Shown: positions 1-10,356 of the stretch, piece by piece
Layout of the letters: every line of letters begins with the position of its first letter
Position numbering within the stretch: position 1 is the stretch's first letter
Assembly: GCA_025200525.1 (NCBI GenBank)
Contig: CM045762.1
Location: forward strand, 120,778,979 to 120,842,978
Length of the DNA: 64,000 bases
DNA from: Camellia lanceoleosa
Lineage: Eukaryota > Streptophyta > Magnoliopsida > Ericales > Theaceae
Reading direction: 5' to 3'
Position numbers and translations under genes: made by a program
Notes under the pieces: model-generated
The model's input: the letters and a program-made list of their open reading frames with translations, nothing else
Told to the model about the DNA's origin: nothing
Databases searched by the model: none

Positions 1-235
1 CAATATGAATTGCTTCAGATGTTTAGTGCTAAACAAATGAAATATGTTTGAATACTCAGTTACGAACAATAGAAAATTGATTCCAGCTTTTCCGTCTGGA
101 TACACACTTCCGAATATTTGAATTTTAGAAACAAGTTTCCAAATAAATGTAATTTGTTTGGTACTAAATTTCTGAACAAATTTCGTAAACCCAACAGTCG
201 AAAACAATGAACATAAATAGAAAACCTACATTCTC
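1..235. repeat. Subterminal repeat array of a second MULE-like element (window edge)
   Basis: Short diverged units of about 30-40 bp run from the window start. They alternate between tgtttg/tgttcg-type words and their complements (cgaacaa, cgaaaac), for example around 32-70 and 150-215. The same kind of units make up the arrays at 2085-2340 and 8360-8535 inside the MULE at 1680-8896, so this is probably the end region of a related element whose body lies upstream of the window. No terminal inverted repeat was located here. Confidence 0.4.
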
Positions 236-465
236 TATAAAAACTGCTTGGAAACATCTTCTTCATTAATATGAAATAGAATGCAAGAATGATGGATTCA
301 AGCAAAATAGGGCTGAGTATGAAGATGCAAAGTGAAGAGAACAAAAAGAGAAAAAGAAGGGAATATTGAGATTGATTATGAATAGAGTGTCAAAAACAAT
401 TTGGTTTGCATTTTTTTCAATATCAAGTACTTTTTGATCATTTTAAATATGGACATAATAGTAAT

Positions 466-645
466 AAAAAGTTTCATTAAGTTCGGATGCCCAACCTTAT
501 ATAGCGTCACTCCATTAGTCCCTATAGTTTAAGTGAAGTGTCATCATTAAAAAGTTTCATTAAGTTCAGATGCCCAACCTTATATTTGGGGTGCACATAG
601 AGTCACTCCATTAGTCCCTATAGTTTAAGTAAAGTGTCATCATTT
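466..645. repeat. Tandem duplication, two units of about 83 and 97 bp
   Basis: The segment beginning aaaaagtttcattaagttc at 466 recurs at 549. Both copies continue through cccaaccttatat and tccattagtccctatag to gtgtcatcatt. The second copy has a short extra stretch (tttggggtgcacatag). No coding potential is visible. Confidence 0.75.
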
Positions 646-850
646 TAGTTTCCATAGTTTTAATTTGAATAAGGAAAATGAGTGGGAGCACTAATTAGTG
701 CTACCACTAATGATGTGGCAGTAGGCCCCACCATGAATGATTTGATGTTTTGTCCTTGGTGTTGTATTTTTTTTCTTTTTTTATTGAGTGCCATGTCATT
801 AGTGGTCTTTTTAGAGGTCCAAAATTAGTAGTCTCTATCATTGTTGATTT

Positions 851-1330
851 GGTCCTTACACTTTCAATTTTGTTGCAATGTAATCCCTCCATCATGCGTT
901 GTTATCATTTTGAACGAAAAAAAATCACATACAAAACTAGAAAGACTAAAGTGGAATTCAAAACATAATATAAGAACCACCAATTACACCGGTGGTCCCT
1001 ATAATTTATTTTAAATTTCACTTTGGTCCCTCTAGTCTTACACGTGATTTTTTTTCTCTCCAAATTCTATCGGTAAGTGACGAGGAACCACATTGCAACA
1101 AAATTGAAAGTGTGAGGACCAAATTATTCAAACAACACGTGTAAGACTAGAGGGACCAAAGTGAAATTTAAAATAAATTATAGGGACCACCGGTGTAATT
1201 GGTGGTTCTTATATTATGTTTTGAATTCCACTTTAGTCTTTCTAGTTTTGTATGTGATTTTTTTCGTTCAAAATGATAACAACGCATGATGGAGGGATTA
1301 CATTGCAACAAAATTGAAAGTGTAAGGACC
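851..1330. repeat. Near-perfect inverted repeat, arms about 196 nt, loop 89 nt
   Basis: Positions 851-1046 (ggtccttacactttcaattt to cacgtg) are the reverse complement of 1136-1330 with only scattered mismatches. The loop (1047-1135) itself contains a third copy of the cattgcaacaaaattgaaag segment. The arms share the 'ggtccctctag' and 'aaagtgaaattt' wording seen again at 8990-9180 and 9715-9870, so this is one member of a local MITE/foldback family. A transcript through it would fold into a long dsRNA hairpin, which is an inference. Confidence 0.8.
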
Positions 1331-1679
1331 AAATTATTCAAATTGAAATTACAAGTACCAAAGTGAAATTTTGCTCAAACTAGAGGGACCAATGGTGAGA
1401 AATTATTCAATGCTCCTAAAGTAAGACTAGGTGGTGCTCCAAATGAGTTGCTATTGGTCTAAATCATGAGATCTACCACTTTTATGCTAGAATTTTAGGA
1501 GACAAAGTGTTTGGTGTCAATCTGTAAATGGAATGGAGTATTGTTCAAAGAGTATTGAATAATTTCTTGACCGATGGTGTAATTTACCCAATAAAAGAAA
1601 ATCAAAATAAATGGTGTAATAAGCTAAAAGTGTTGTGTAAGTAAAATTTTCCTATATTAGTAAATGAGAGGAGTTAAAT

Positions 1680-1721
1680 CTCTATTTACACACCACCTTC
1701 CCTCTCAAGGCAAACCATTAA
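1680..1721 (+). repeat. Left terminal inverted repeat of the MULE
   Basis: ctctatttacacacc, a variable gap, then ctctcaaggcaaaccatta. It pairs with 8857-8896 read on the opposite strand. The outermost bases differ between the two ends. Confidence 0.75.
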
Positions 1722-2084
1722 TTAATTTATTTTTTATTACAATTTTAACCTTAAGTGAAATGACTACAGAGGACAAGTTATGATACACACTATTTGTGTA
1801 TTTACCATAAAGGACAAAAATGAATATAATATAAATCATCAATTTCAAACTTGTTCCTTATGTATCTTCTCTGTCAAGAATCCAAAAACCCTAAAACCAA
1901 AACCAACCCTTCAACAAATAATCAAAAATATGGTATTATTGAAGATTTTGATTGGATTCAATGAAGAATGCATCTGACAATTCTGATTCAGAACAATGGA
2001 GCAAGGAAAAGGTTATTTTTTGTTGTTTTTGTTTTTGTTTTCGTTTTCGTTTACTTGCTGAGTGGTAAATCGTTGGTATAGTTC

Positions 2085-2340
2085 GGTTAACCAAAGGTGG
2101 ATAATATATCATTGTTCGACATACTACAACCAAACAATTTATATTTGTTCGACTAACCACAATCAAACAAGTTGCATTTGTTCGACTAACTACAACCGAA
2201 CAAATTGCATTTGTTCGGATTACTACGGTCGAACATTTTCAAAATAATCGGTTGATAAGAGTCAAACAATATTCATATATTCGGTTAAAAAAATCAAACA
2301 ATTTCATTTAATTCGAATATGTACTGCCGAACAGTTATAA
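2085..2340. repeat. Left subterminal array of ttgttcg...cgaacaa units
   Basis: At least six diverged units of about 33-37 bp follow each other. Each has a ttgttcg/tattcgg half and a complementary cgaacaa/tcaaacaa half around a taactacaa-like centre, for example 2110-2150, 2150-2185, 2185-2220 and 2220-2245. A matching array lies just inside the right end (8360-8535). Clustered subterminal repeats in DNA transposons are often transposase-binding sites; that role here is an inference. Confidence 0.65.
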
Positions 2341-2510
2341 ATTTTTTTTTTCAGAACTGTGCATCCGTGGAATGCAGTAATGTTGGATCTGGGGGTCTTG
2401 TCGACTATACGAGTCAATTTATTACTAATGAGGCAGTCTTATGTCGAAAATTCGTATTTTTTTCTTTTTCTTTTCGGATGTTTAATGACTTTGTTGAATT
2501 TGACTTGTAG

Positions 2511-5329
2511 GTTTTCAAGAGCAAAGAAGAATTGCTCGGTTGGGTACGGGACGTTGGAAGGAAAAATGGGTTTGTGATTGTCACCAAGACATCAGACTAT
2601 GGTGGTGGTCATAGGACACCAAGGATATATCTTGCCTGTGAGAGAAGTGGTCAATACAGAGCTCATAAGAAATTAAAAGGAGATGATTCAAACAAAAAAA
2701 TTGTGAAGATAACGGGTACGAAGAAATGCGGTTGTCCCTTTGAGTTGAGGGCTTGTAAGTTGATGGCTGATGATGATTAGATGGTAGATGTAGCATGTGG
2801 AATGCATAACCATGCTCCTGCTAAACATTTTTAAGGACATTCATTTGCAGGGAGATTATCTGAGAAGGAAACATCATTTCTAGTGGATATGTCCAAAAGC
2901 ATGGTCAGACCAAAAGAGATTTTGGTTACATTAAAACGAAAGAATGCTTTGAATGCAACCACTGTGAAAACCATTTACAATGTACGTCATAGGAATAATG
3001 TTATTGAGAAAGCTGGGAGATCACAAATGCAACATTTGTTGGGTGAGTTAGAAAAGCATAATTACATTAAGCGGCATAGGTGTGACAATAACACGATGAC
3101 TGTCACAGACTTGTTTTGGGCACATCCTATCAGTTTAGATTTGCTTCGTTCATTTCCAAAGGTGTTGATCATGGACTGCACATATAAGACAAATCGATAT
3201 CGTTTTCCTCTTCTTGAGATAGTTGGTGTGACATCCACTGATATGTGATTCTCCGTAGCCTTTGCATATCTCCAATTTGAGCGGATTGATAACTATGTTT
3301 GGGTGTTAGGTACATTGCGTAGTCTCTTGGATGACATTGCTATTCCTAAGGTGATTATCATGGACAGGGAGCTTGCTTTGATGAATGCTATTGACAAGGT
3401 ATTTTCTACATCTCGACATTTATTATGCTGATGGCATATTAGTAGAAATATACTAGCGAAATGCAAGAAAATGTTTGAGAGTAAAGAGGAATGGGACAAG
3501 TTTATCTCTTTATGGAATTTCTTAGTACTCTCCTCAACTGAGTTTGAATACAATGAACACCTTGCTAGGCTACTTGCGGATTTTGATACATATCCTGAGG
3601 CAGCACAATATGTGTCACAAAGTTGGTTAATTCCATATAAGGATAAGTTTGTTGTCATATGGACAGATAGTTGTATGCACTTCGAGAATGTTACAACCAA
3701 CAGGTAATATATATTTGTCTACCTTACACTATTACGCATTATGATTTTGATTATTTAAACTTAATTATGTTAATTGTTTCCATTGTACACAAGGCTAAAA
3801 GTGCACATGCAAAACTGAAATGGCAACTTGGTTCTAACCAAGTAAATTTTGAGTATTCTTGGACCAAGATCCATAGTTTGCTTGAGTTGCAGCATATTGA
3901 TATTAAGGCATCATTTGAGAAGAGTTTAACCGTTATACAACACCAATTCAAACCATCCCATTTTAGAGAGCTCCAAGGCAATATCTCTATTGCTGCATTA
4001 GATCATGTCTTAGCGGAGAGTAAGCGAGCGAATGATGTTGGCATTGATGCTTCAATATGTGGATGTGTTGTTCGACGAACACACGGTTACCATATGCCCA
4101 TGAGATTGCGGATTACATCCGGCAGGGTCGTCTAATACCACTTGATAGCATTAACCCACACTGGAGAACTCTTGAGGTAGTACAAAGGTTAAAAAATGAT
4201 AAAGTGGAATTGAGTTGTGAACCAAAGTTTGATCTCATACTTAAGTGATTCAACACATCTGATTACACTATGCAGTTGGAAATTCTGCATAAGTTAGGAG
4301 AGATTGCAGATCCGCAAAGTAGTTTTCTCATTGAACTGGATGTGAAGCCTAACCCTCGAGGTAAGGGACATAAGAAGATAGATGTATCTACACGTCGAGA
4401 CCCATGTGCATTTGAGCTAGTTCAGTCTGGACATGATAGCCACTCACCTATGGGCACCTAGATCCCCACACAAGATTCTGTCAAAGTACATAAAAAACGG
4501 CTTGCCAAAGAGAAGGTACATGTAATCATTTTTTACTTACATTTTTGTTTATGATAAATTACGTGTTTTGTTGTTCTTGTGTTCATGCCTTCCCTATTGA
4601 ATAGGTATATCGGACTCGTACAAATACGACCTATTCATATATTGATGCCTCCCAGTTGGATTAAAGCCGTATATACATCTTATCAAGGATGTAGATGCCG
4701 ATGGCAATTGTGGGTTTAGTGCCATTGCTGGGTTGATGGGGTTTACAAAGGCTAAATGGGGTTAAGTCAGGTATCATCTCCTACAAGAATTGCATACACA
4801 CATAGACCATTACACTCGTCTATATGGTTCACATGACAGGATTGAAGAACTGACCCATATTCTATCATACTTTGAGCCCAATCTAGGGTATCATCGTTGG
4901 ATGACTATGGCTGACATGGGTCATCTTATTGCATCTTGTTATAATGTGGTATTGTACCACTTATCTGCACAATAATGCCTTACATTCCTCCCCCTACGAT
5001 CAGTGCCAATATCACAAGTTCAACGGCGTGAGATTGCTATTGGGTTTGTTAATGGGAATCATTTTGTCCAGGTATAGCATTATAGTTTGTGTAATACATT
5101 TATCATTTTGTACTGCATCGCTCTCACACTTAAAGCTTTGTCAATGTAGGTGTTCATGTTACCAGGTCATCCAGTTCCACTGATAGCTACCAATTGGTGC
5201 AAGTTTCATCATTCTTGTACGGCTGAATGGGATACTGCATATAGTTTCCGAATTGAGCATTTTAAACAAGTTGTTCATTCATGGGTAGCTACTAGAGAGA
5301 CATTTGATTGTATTAACCTTGATAAGTAA
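2511..5329 (+). pseudogene. MULE transposase fused to OTU-like cysteine protease, decayed
   Basis: The reading runs in segments. An N-terminal FAR1/WRKY-like zinc region has conserved C and H residues (KKCGCPFELRAC near 2730-2757, then GMHNHAP). The MULE catalytic core follows, with the first Asp in VLIMDCTYKTN (3163-3195) and the second in VIIMDRELALMNAI (3352-3393). Next are WHISRNILAKC, a SWIM finger (CGCVVRRTHG at about 4058-4087) and an OTU protease with DADGNCGFSAIAGL (4690-4735) and a distal GFVNGNHFVQV carrying the His. An intron is plausible at 3703-3795. Breaks: in-frame stops at about 2778, 2833, 3246 and 3429; a 1-nt frameshift inside the SWIM finger near 4085, whose third Cys is Tyr; another stop in the OTU part. 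Plant databases often label such transposase-OTU fusions as PKS-NRPS cheA-like. Upstream, a short first exon near 1963-2010 is possible. Confidence 0.75.
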
Positions 5330-5669
5330 TGATGTATGTGAGTTGAGTTGAGTTGAGTTGTAATTACGTAATTCAAAAAGTTACCGATACATTTTTGTAA
5401 TGATTAACAATTAAATAGTTGAGTTGGATTAAACTTTGAGTTAATTTAATGCACATGATATTATTTGTTCATTGCAGTGTATCAAATGCAATGGCATAAT
5501 ACTTCCTCTTCATTACCAAAAATACAAACCATGAATACTTGTTCATTACAAAACATTGGTAGAGTAATTCTTGTTCATTACAAACTAACAAAAGCATCAA
5601 AAGAGTACTTCTTTTCCATTACAAAATAACAAAACAAGATTACCACATAACCAACTACCTATCATCTAC

Positions 5670-7681
5670 TCATCTCCTACGATTGTATGTTCGAAGTGGA
5701 ATAAAACTAGGTCCAGCCTTATCAATTTGTTGACCTTGAAGAACACGTGTCATCCTCTCAATGGCCTCATATAACCTATTTGGCTCACGAACACTAGCAT
5801 CATGGCCCGTCTCGATGATAGGATGGGCAATCCATAGTCCATGATCAATACGTTGCATTAAGAACAAATACAATTGTAATTAACATGTGCCATCTTCAAA
5901 AAAAATGTAAACGATGTGTGAGCAATATTGTCATACCTCAGCATCCTGCATGTTAGATCGACTATCCTATGCACGTGGGTCAAAACCAGACCGATGTATG
6001 GGGTTTTGGATATATAAGTGTGTGATGGTTGTATACCACTGCATGTAACCATCAACACAATCAGCTGGACGTCTGACTGGGGTACTCCTCCTCCGAGCAG
6101 ATAAAACATGATTATCCCAACTCTCCCATATCTGATCAAGATACTGATACATCACTCCATATCGGCCTGCTATCATACCTCTAACATCACGAACAGGGTC
6201 GAGTGGCACATGTGGGATGGTCTGAACCCTACCAAACTATCTAAGAACCCTTTCAGGATGATAGGGTTCAACTATATCCAAACACTTCAAACAGCCAATA
6301 GAAAATGTGATCTCATGACATGGGTGATGTTGACGGCAATGTCGATATGGATCCCAAGTAACTCAAGAGAGAAACACAAATGAAATCTTGATGAGTGACA
6401 TGTAATGAGAAAACTTAATTAAACTAATATTAATTGGTATACCTCGTCAAATGCCAATTTGTCAAGCTCATCCCGTAACGCCTGTAGGTGTGATGTTGTT
6501 GAGCCAGCTTTCCAATGAGGAGTCCATCGATGCACATGAGGCAATTGTACAGTATATTCCATGTTTTGGTGAGGTCTAAATGGCCGGAAATGCTCATAAA
6601 TCCATGCCTCCAACAATGTCATGTAACCAGTCATCTGTCGAACAACTAATCTCGTGGCAAATCCCAACTGTCGGTATAAATATGCTAATACAGCTGCACC
6701 CCAAGCATATGTATGAATATCAGACAAATCCATCAACAACTGCAAGTACACAGCAGGAACTCTTGTCCCACTTTTATCACTGAACAGTGTACATCCCAAT
6801 AGAAATAGCAAATATGCTCTAGCGGCACAAGCTATGGATTCCTCAGTGTCTGAATCTTTGCAACCACTGAATTTGCTTCGTAACCACTCCAACTTCACTA
6901 ATTGTCCCCTAACAGATGATAGCTCCTCAGTTGCTTCAGCATCATCAACTCCCAAGGCATCTACCACAAGTGCATGTGCCTGTTGATCTGTTAAAGTTGC
7001 AGTACTAACTGATCTACTTATGATAGGGATCCCCAAGATGGTACACACATCATCCAATGTCATTGGCATCTCACCAACTGTCAAATGGAAAGTATTTGTC
7101 TCTGGTTGCCATCGCTTAACAAATGCAGATATGACAATCTTATTCACGAACCGATATGTGCAATGGACCAAAGAAAATAAGCCTGATAGCTGCACAATGT
7201 CTCTAAACCTTCTATTGTCAGTTCTTGACCACCACCGCTACTCAAAAATCTTGGACGCATGATTATTAACACCTTAATGGATTCCTCTCCTACAAGGTAA
7301 GTAATAATTTACATATATAATTTTGTTCAATAAATAATTAAATGAAACAAACATGGATAAAAAAAAAATATACTACCTTTTGCTCCTATATAGCCGCTGC
7401 AATATGTGCCTTGAAGCTCTTTCAAGATCGATGATGATGGCCCTCAGAAACGGACCAGTGAGTACCTCCTCAGCCTGATCTACATCAGCAGCATCATCAT
7501 CATCCCCTGAACCATTATCGATCACATCCTCTTCCAAGATTTGAGGTGCTTCCTCCAACACAATATCATCACCCCAACCTCTACCCCGACCCCGACCTTG
7601 ACCTTGGCCACAACTAGTATTAGTTAATGCACGATGTCGTCTTTCTGAGGTAGTGGATGGAATACGCGAAGGGTCATCCAT
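5670..7681 (-). pseudogene. Plant mobile domain (PMD) gene carried by the MULE
   Basis: On the minus strand a first exon (7681 to about 7379) starts MDDPSRIPSTTSERR, has a Gly/Arg run (GQGQGRGRGRGWG) and an acidic stretch, and ends at a gtagta donor. The second exon (about 7300-6419) contains the PMD signature: FVKRWQPETNTFHL, then GEMPMTLDDVCTILGIPI, then WLRSKF and later the YLYRQLGFATR helix. Further 3' come VLRQFGRVQTIPHVP, MQWYTTITHLYIQNP and a C-terminal exon (5858-5670). Such proteins are often annotated as serine/threonine phosphatase 7 long-form homologues, but they belong to the MAIN/MAIL1 PMD family also found in transposons. Defects: a frame change near 7195 and a TAG at about 5969 (GFDPRA*DSRSNM), which a single C-to-T change from CAG would explain. 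Confidence 0.7.
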
Positions 7682-7689
7682 TTCTGAAA

Positions 7690-8355
7690 ATGAAACAGAA
7701 AATAATAAAGTTAACAGAAGTGTGTTTTGAGACTTTTGTCAAATCACTAAAATGAACCTTTGTCATGAGGCGAAGCACATCATTTTAAATGCTGCGAGTA
7801 ATATGCTAATGTCATTAAGTTCAATTGTATTCAAAAATTAGTATACAAGCAAGTGATCCAAGTTTAAGGTAATATGAGCAGTCATTTCTTGGGATTATTG
7901 CAAGTATTTATTCTAGCAATGGTCATTCTGTCAGGTAGCATGAATATTATAAGTATATTATAGCATTCAAGTCAAGTGATCCACGTACCTACCAATGATC
8001 ATGATATAGGTGTTCCTTGAATGTTGTTTTGGACTATTTTTGTTAATAATTTAAATAGAAGAAATTAACTTTATTTTTACAGGAATATATATGGAATGGA
8101 ATACCAAATGGCATGAGCAAGTAATTATACATTTTTACAAGCAATCAAATTAGCCCTTAGGCCATACTCACTAACTAATAGAAACCTAAAAATTTCTCGA
8201 AATCATTACAGGATTCTTATTAAGAACAAGAAATCTGTTCATTTAATGGAAGCAAATCAAACGATTGTAAATGTTTTACAAGGCTTTTTATTAAATATGT
8301 TCATTTAACATAAGGTTCATTCACATTATTATCTCCCTACATTAATGTTCACAAA
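7690..8355. other. No gene recognised (MULE internal spacer)
   Basis: AT-rich sequence upstream of the PMD reading frame. It would be the promoter side of that gene, but no clear element could be assigned. Confidence 0.4.
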
Positions 8356-8359
8356 AAAA

Positions 8360-8535
8360 AAAAACTTGTTTGACAGTATCTGTCCAAACATATTATACAT
8401 GTTCGGCAATCTACATCCGAACATGTTTGACAATCACCAACTGTACAACATAATATTTTCCAAAAAGCAAGTGCCGAATGAATTTAGGGTTCGAAAAACC
8501 AGTGTCGAATGATTCATTCAAATACAAAATTCATG
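8360..8535. repeat. Right subterminal array of the MULE
   Basis: Units such as atgttcggcaatctacatcc followed by gaacatgt, then agtgccgaatg and agtgtcgaatgattcattc, repeat over about 170 bp. They match the style of the left array (2085-2340) in word content and spacing. Confidence 0.6.
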
Positions 8536-8856
8536 CCAATGGAGCTAAGTACATAAAACCCTAAAATAAATGATAACTCACTTACTAAATCTCCAATGTG
8601 AAGTTCCAACTGTGTTGAGCACCACCACTGACGACGTCTTTGATGAGTGTTTTGAGCAATGGTGTTCACCGGTTTGAATAGAGTATGGAAGGGGAGTTGA
8701 ATATCGTGGGTGTGGGGTGTGTGAGTGAGTGAGGGCAAAGATGGAAGTTTGTGTATTGTTATGGGTGGGTGTGTGTGTAAGGGTAAATATACAAATTTGT
8801 GGTGTGTAATGAGAAAAATATTCATTTATCAAATTATTATAGGTGTACCTTTAGAA

Positions 8857-8896
8857 GTGGTTTGCCTTGAGATAAATTATGGTGTGTAAATAGAGG
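8857..8896 (-). repeat. Right terminal inverted repeat of the MULE
   Basis: gtggtttgccttgag followed by ggtgtgtaaatagagg. This is the mirror of the left end at 1680-1721. The outermost bases (gaggcccc) are G/C-rich, unlike the left end. Confidence 0.75.
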
Positions 8897-8964
8897 CCCC
8901 GTAAAGTAATGCAGAATAATGATTGAGGGGTGAAGTGCAATTTTTCTGTTAAACAATAGATATT

Positions 8965-9190
8965 AAACTAAAATTTTAGAGTAAATTACATTATTGGTCT
9001 CTCTAGTTTAAGAGAATTCTCACTTTGGTTCTTATAGTTTCAATTTGAGCAATTTGGTTCTTATATTTTGTTACAATGTGGTCACTTTATCATGTATTAT
9101 TAATATTTTGAACAAAATAAAATCAGGTGAAGAATTAAAGGAACTAAAGTGGAATTCAAAATAAATTACAAGGACCATTAGTGTAATAAA
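8965..9190. repeat. Diverged relative of the 851-1330 hairpin family
   Basis: It has the same words in the same order (attggtctctctagttt, tcactttggttcttatag, gttacaatgtggtcac, aaagtggaattcaaaa, aaggaccattagtg). Its inner sequence is only partly palindromic, so it is an eroded member of the inverted-repeat family. A third, more eroded copy lies at about 9715-9875. Confidence 0.55.
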
Positions 9191-9705
9191 TATAAGGTAA
9201 ATTACAATAAACTCTCTAAAACTATAACCTATTTGCATTTTGCCCCCCCAAACTTTGAAACTCAACAGTTAACCACTTAAAAGTATTAACTTGTTACAAT
9301 TAACCCTTTTTTTTTTTTTTTGGTTAATATTCTATTAGAAATTTATAAAAAATTAGATTATGTGAAAAGCACATAAAACATTTATTAAAATTTGAAGATA
9401 ATAATACTCTTATCTGGTGATCTCGTTTGCTCTTTTTCACTAAAATAATGGAGACAATGTGCAAATGAGATCACAAAAAATGATATATATTATCCTAAAA
9501 AAATCAATAACTATTATTGTCTTAAAAAATCAATAATTGTGTCATGTATTTCATGCATATTCTATTTAAATCTCTAACAAATCTTAACAAGAAGTGTGAA
9601 ACATAACAAAATAACAATTAAAGGTGATTAACTGTTGAATTTCGAAGTTCAAAGGGGAAATGAGTCATAATTTAAGACGGTTTAATATAATTTATCCATG
9701 AATAT
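9191..9705. repeat. MITE-like element with inverted ends of about 90 bp
   Basis: The left end (taaattacaataaactctct to cagttaaccactt, about 9193-9282) resembles the reverse complement of the right end (about 9610-9705, ggtgattaactgttgaattt to aatataatttatcc). The interior is AT-rich with no coding potential. The target duplication was not resolved. Confidence 0.55.
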
Positions 9706-10020
9706 ATTTGTTTTGAATTTCACTCTGGTCATTTCAATTTTATACATTTTTTTTTTTTGGTTCTAAATATAAACAGTAAGTGACGGAGGAACTATATTAC
9801 AACAAAATTAAAATTGTAAAGACCAAATGTTCAAATTAAAACTACGGTAACTAAAATAATAATTAACTTAAACTATAAGGATGTGATTTATCTAAAATTT
9901 AAAGTCAAACTGCGGGTGAAAAGTGTAATTTAACCTTATTTTGGTGCTAGAGAATGTAAACGGGAGCCAATAAATCTGGTGGTGAAGAATAAACCAGTTC
10001 TTCCTTAACGTCGGCAGGAA

Positions 10021-10100
10021 GGAGAGAGAGAGAGAGAGAGAGGTTTCTTTCATGTTCCCACTCAATTTTTGGCAAATTTTCATCTCAGGTTTCTTCCTCT

Positions 10101-10141
<41 letters not shown>

Positions 10142-10218
10142 TGTGGTTGAGTTGAATTGATCGCAGGAGGGTTGATTTGTGCTGGCGAAGAAGAAGAAGA
10201 AGAAGAAGAAGGGCAGGA
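10021..10218 (+). promoter_or_regulatory. SPPL core promoter / 5'UTR with stacked microsatellites
   Basis: Just upstream of the SPPL start codon are a (GA)n run (10022-10042), a (CT)n run (about 10101-10125), an alternating TA run (about 10126-10141) that contains the only TATA-like sequence near the start, and a (GAA)n run (about 10187-10210) ending 8 nt before the ATG. CT-rich runs near start sites are common in plant promoters. Which bases are transcribed cannot be told from sequence. Confidence 0.5.
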
Positions 10219-10356
10219 ATGGCCATGGCGTCCTCTCAGCTCCTCATTCACAATTTCTTAATCACCATCGCATTTGGCATTCTCCTATTATTTCCTATAT
10301 CAATTGTGTCTGCCGATGACCCTAAATCTCCTGCCTGCAACAAGTTGCAGCGATTG
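10219..10356 (+). CDS. SPPL: SPPL exon 1: signal peptide
   Basis: ATG at 10219 opens 46 codons: [10 protein letters not shown], a hydrophobic run ([18 protein letters not shown]) and a likely cleavage after VSA, before [11 protein letters not shown] second ATG two codons on is equally usable. The donor is gtaaat, phase 0. The hydrophobic N-terminus fits entry into the secretory pathway. Confidence 0.9.

Larger units (their letters stand above)
1680..8896. mobile_element. Decayed autonomous Mutator-like element (MULE) with transposase-OTU and plant-mobile-domain genes
   Basis: The ends carry related terminal inverted repeats. ctctatttacacacc at 1680 is mirrored by ggtgtgtaaatagag ending at 8895, and further in ctcaaggcaaacca is mirrored by tggtttgccttgag. 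Next come clustered subterminal repeats on both sides, a + strand transposase reading through 5329 and a - strand plant-mobile-domain reading frame from 7681 to 5670. The two genes converge. Their decay (several in-frame stops, a frameshift) says the copy is not autonomous now. A 9-bp target duplication could not be resolved; gtaaatgag and gtaaagtaa near the two ends are only similar. Confidence 0.75.
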
